From the NCBI RefSeq assembly GCF_001748365.1, contig NZ_BDHH01000004.1:163174-227173 (forward strand): a stretch of DNA of 64,000 bases. Reading direction: 5' to 3'. This document shows positions 61,441 through 64,000 of the stretch, piece after piece. A program made the position numbers and the translations under genes. This DNA is from Fusibacter sp. 3D3 (GTDB lineage Bacteria > Bacillota > Clostridia > Peptostreptococcales > Acidaminobacteraceae). The notes under the pieces were generated by a model. That model saw only the letters and a program-made list of their open reading frames with translations, was not told the DNA's origin and searched no databases. How positions within the stretch are numbered: position 1 is the stretch's first letter; every line of letters begins with the position of its first letter.

Positions 61441-63816
61441 CTATAGTGCATTATGAACCTCACCAAAAGCATGTGTTTGTAGCACTTGATCTGATGGCAA
61501 ATCCAGATCAAAGAGTTCTTTAATGACTTCTTCTATTGTATCCATTGGTTTAAACACAATTGCCTCTGTTACTTCACTTGGAATATCTTTTAAATCTTTC
61601 ATATTTTCAGTCGGTATTAAAACTTTTTTCACACCTGCTCGATGAGCTGCTATGATTTTTTCTTTAATGCCGCCTACTGGCATTACCATGCCTCGCAATG
61701 TAACCTCACCTGTCATAGCAATATCCGAGGGTACTTTTCTACCCAAGACCAGGGATGAAATCGCACTAAAAAGCGCTACACCAGCAGATGGCCCATCCTT
61801 CTGAATGGATCCCGAAGGCACGTGAATGTGAAGGTCTTTTTTTGCAAATTCAAAATTTGCAGTTTGGAACGCCAATCTCGATTTCACAAGGCTGAGTGCA
61901 ATCCTTGCGGATTCCTTCATTACATCACCCAGTTGTCCCGTGAGAATCATCTGTCCGCTTCCTGGCATAAACGACCCTTCAATGAAGAGGATATCGCCAC
62001 CCACTGGCGTCCATGCAAGCCCAGTCACAACACCGATCGCATTGTTTTTGCCAATTAAATCATGTCTTGCCTTTGGCCGTCCAAGAAATTCTTCTACTTT
62101 TGCCTCATCAATCACCAGTGGCAAGTCCACCTCTCCTAAAACGATTTTTTCAGTGGATACCCTTGCAACACCTGCAAGTTCACGTTTAAGTCCTCTAACG
62201 CCCGCTTCTCTTGTATAATCATCGATAATTTTTAAAATAGCGTCATCGCTGTATTGAAGTTGATAGGATGTAAGTCCATGATCTTCAAGAACATTGCTGA
62301 CCAAGTGATCCACAGCAATATGAAACTTCTCTTGGTTGGTATAACTGGATAGCTGAATAATTTCCATTCGATCTAATAAAGGTCCTGGAATACCCCTTAA
62401 ATTATTTGCAGTTGCTATAAAGAACACATCTGAAAGATCATACGGCACTTCCAAAAAGTGATCTGCAAAAGTATTGTTTTGTTCTGGATCGAGTACTTCA
62501 AGCAATGCACTTGCTGGATCACCACTATTGCTCACCATGAGCTTATCCACTTCATCTAAAATGAATACAGGATTCGTTTGACCCGCTTTTTTCATGCCTT
62601 GGATAATCCGCCCTGGTAAAGCAGCCACATAAGTCCGTCTGTGACCTCTTATTTCAGCCTCATCTCTTATCCCCCCGAGACTCATTCTCACATAAGGGCG
62701 ATCAAGTGCTGTTGCAATACTCTTACCCAAACTTGTTTTACCTGTTCCAGGAGGTCCAACGAGCAATAAAATAGAACCTTGCTTTTCTTTTTTGAGTTTC
62801 ATAACCGCAAGATGTTGAATAATGCGGTCTTTAACCTCTTTTAAACCATAGTGTTCACTATCAAGCACTTTTCTTGCGGCTTCTATATCAATTTCTTTCG
62901 CCTTGTGTTTTCCCCACGGAAGCGTTAATAATAACTCCAAGTAGTTGACGACGACATTTCTCTCCGCACTTTGAGGTGACAAACCTTCAAATTTAGAGAG
63001 CTCATCATAAGCGACCTTTTTAATGTCCTCTGGCATCAGAGCAGTCTCTATACGTTCTCTAAAATCTTTTTTATTAGAAATCCCTTCTGTTTCATTAAGT
63101 TCTTCTTGAATGGCCCTTAATTGTTCTCTTAAAAAAGCTTTTCTATAATTTTGATTGGCCTCAGTCGAAAATTTCTCAGAAATTTCTTTCTGAAACGCGA
63201 AGAGTTCCTTTTGCTTAATCAAGAGATCAATCATCTTCATGCCTTTATCACTATAACTATAAGTCTCAAATACCGCTTGCTTATCCTCAACTTTAACTTG
63301 CATATATTGGAGCAACACCCCACACAATAAAGGCAAGTTATTGAGTTCTTCCACATACTGTACAAACGGTTCTGATCCCTTAAAATAAACGCTTATTTCT
63401 TTAACCAAAGTTTTAATCGTCTTTAGCATCTCATGAAGTGTTGCTTCATCTAAATCCACAACATCTTCTTCAAAAGCATAAGTGGCTCTAAGTTCCCCTT
63501 CGAGTTCAAAAAATTGAGAAACCTTTGCTTTTTCAATGGCCATAACATCTAAAATATAAAAACCTTGCTCCAACTTAACGCTTTTTACCGTTAACAAGAC
63601 CCCTGCTTTATAAAAATCGTCCATTTGGTATTGGTGACTTTGTGAGGCTTTTTTTACCGTGAGCCCCAGTGCATAATACGAATCCGCCATGAGGCTTTTC
63701 TCTAAATCTCTATTGGGCTCTTCTGCAATTCGAATCGTTATTTCAGTGCCCTTAAACAAAACCATATCGGTCACACCCAGTATGTTTAACCTCTTATTAA
63801 TTTCTTCTTTTCTCAT
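61441..63816 (-). CDS. lon: ATP-dependent protease Lon
   Basis: 791 residues, LonA type. N-terminal substrate domain with coiled-coil segment (about 195-250). AAA+ domain with Walker A GPPGTGKT at 354-361 and Walker B VFILDEVDKL near 417-426. The C-terminal serine-lysine protease domain has Ser677 in KDGPSAGVALFSA and Lys720 in PVGGIKEKIIAAHRAG. It degrades misfolded and regulatory proteins. The N domain starts unusually (MRKEEINKRLNILGVTDMVL) and is shorter or more diverged than in B. subtilis or E. coli Lon, but the ATPase and protease parts are complete. Confidence 0.97.
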   Translation of the reverse strand: MRKEEINKRLNILGVTDMVLFKGTEITIRIAEEPNRDLEKSLMADSYYALGLTVKKASQSHQYQMDDFYKAGVLLTVKSVKLEQGFYILDVMAIEKAKVSQFFELEGELRATYAFEEDVVDLDEATLHEMLKTIKTLVKEISVYFKGSEPFVQYVEELNNLPLLCGVLLQYMQVKVEDKQAVFETYSYSDKGMKMIDLLIKQKELFAFQKEISEKFSTEANQNYRKAFLREQLRAIQEELNETEGISNKKDFRERIETALMPEDIKKVAYDELSKFEGLSPQSAERNVVVNYLELLLTLPWGKHKAKEIDIEAARKVLDSEHYGLKEVKDRIIQHLAVMKLKKEKQGSILLLVGPPGTGKTSLGKSIATALDRPYVRMSLGGIRDEAEIRGHRRTYVAALPGRIIQGMKKAGQTNPVFILDEVDKLMVSNSGDPASALLEVLDPEQNNTFADHFLEVPYDLSDVFFIATANNLRGIPGPLLDRMEIIQLSSYTNQEKFHIAVDHLVSNVLEDHGLTSYQLQYSDDAILKIIDDYTREAGVRGLKRELAGVARVSTEKIVLGEVDLPLVIDEAKVEEFLGRPKARHDLIGKNNAIGVVTGLAWTPVGGDILFIEGSFMPGSGQMILTGQLGDVMKESARIALSLVKSRLAFQTANFEFAKKDLHIHVPSGSIQKDGPSAGVALFSAISSLVLGRKVPSDIAMTGEVTLRGMVMPVGGIKEKIIAAHRAGVKKVLIPTENMKDLKDIPSEVTEAIVFKPMDTIEEVIKELFDLDLPSDQVLQTHAFGEVHNAL

Positions 63817-63854
63817 ATGAAAGCCTCCTCTCCTTATTTCTCTATGTGTTCAGC

Positions 63855-64000
63855 TCATATCGTCAACTTTTCAAGTAATAAAATTAACAGCTCAATTTCC
63901 TCTGTTTCTAACCTCTCCGCAATTTTTTCAACCAAGTAATTGTAACTCCTCTGATCCAATCGCGCTAGTTTTTCCCCTTTATCCGTCAGGGTAATATAAT
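63855..64000 (-). CDS. MarR-family regulator, C-terminal part (cut by window edge)
   Basis: The last 47 residues are visible, running past the right edge. YITLTDKGEKLARLDQRSYN is the typical wing-to-helix-5 transition of MarR proteins, followed by the dimerisation helix (EKIAERLETEEIELLILLLE). The upstream DNA-binding helices are outside the window. Lies about 40 bp upstream of lon on the same strand. Confidence 0.7.
   Translation of the reverse strand, partial: YITLTDKGEKLARLDQRSYNYLVEKIAERLETEEIELLILLLEKLTI

Overview
The window looks like a chromosomal segment of a low-GC, anaerobic Gram-positive bacterium of the Clostridia. The evidence is strong AGGAGG-type ribosome binding sites, a proline T-box leader, an archaeal-type prolyl-tRNA synthetase, the sufCBDSU order, a tungsten aldehyde:ferredoxin oxidoreductase, a HydE hydrogenase maturase and selenocysteine machinery. 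A Fusibacter- or Alkaliphilus-like relative is my guess only; no rRNA or other decisive marker is present.

Left edge (1-4.9 kb): a scrambled region. Positions 1-416 are a deletion-riddled second copy of the mnmA/add junction found at 3783-4517. Next come a DUF5412 gene and the broken tail of what looks like a type 44 polymorphic toxin. An internally deleted mnmA pseudogene follows, split at a G|TT site by two integron-type cassettes (1892-2286 and 2287-3540). These end in two attC-like sites of the same family; the second cassette carries a DUF1016/YhcG-type PD-(D/E)xK nuclease gene. An intact adenosine deaminase (add) is preceded by an adenine-type purine riboswitch with its own terminator and promoter.

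5-22.4 kb: proS with a T-box leader, then a roughly 15-kb minus-strand block running from tupA to tRNA-Sec. It holds tungstate uptake (tupABC), pterin cofactor synthesis (mogA/moaB-like, two moeA, moaA, moaC, a MOSC protein), the tungsten AOR with its radical SAM maturase, a MoaD/MoeB-like sulfur-carrier pair, and selA, selB and selC. It links tungstopterin enzyme production with selenocysteine insertion. A divergent AraC-type gene sits at its upstream end.

22.7-38.9 kb: AraC regulator, acyltransferase, a small palindromic repeat, PepD dipeptidase, secreted and membrane proteins of unknown function, a maltodextrin-type locus (malQ, LacI-type regulator, malG/malF permeases, binding protein) with a clear promoter and two operator-like boxes, a NUDIX hydrolase, hydE, a PAS/GAF sensor and a gamma-carbonic-anhydrase relic.

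38.9-64 kb: a large NHL/Ig-like/SLH surface protein with two almost identical 273-bp repeats, a third copy of the palindromic repeat, the suf Fe-S assembly operon, a HAD phosphatase, a DUF4153 membrane protein, a DUF362 ferredoxin, a glucosaminidase, a DUF2202 relic, OsmC, a membrane 4Fe-4S protein, an HD-GYP protein, an O-antigen-ligase-like protein, a cysteine desulfidase-family gene behind a sigma-54-type promoter, Lon, and the end of a MarR-type gene cut by the window edge.

A family of about 150-bp elements (6608-6672 partial, 25073-25202, 43705-43857) resembles the right ends of IS200/IS605 elements without a transposase.
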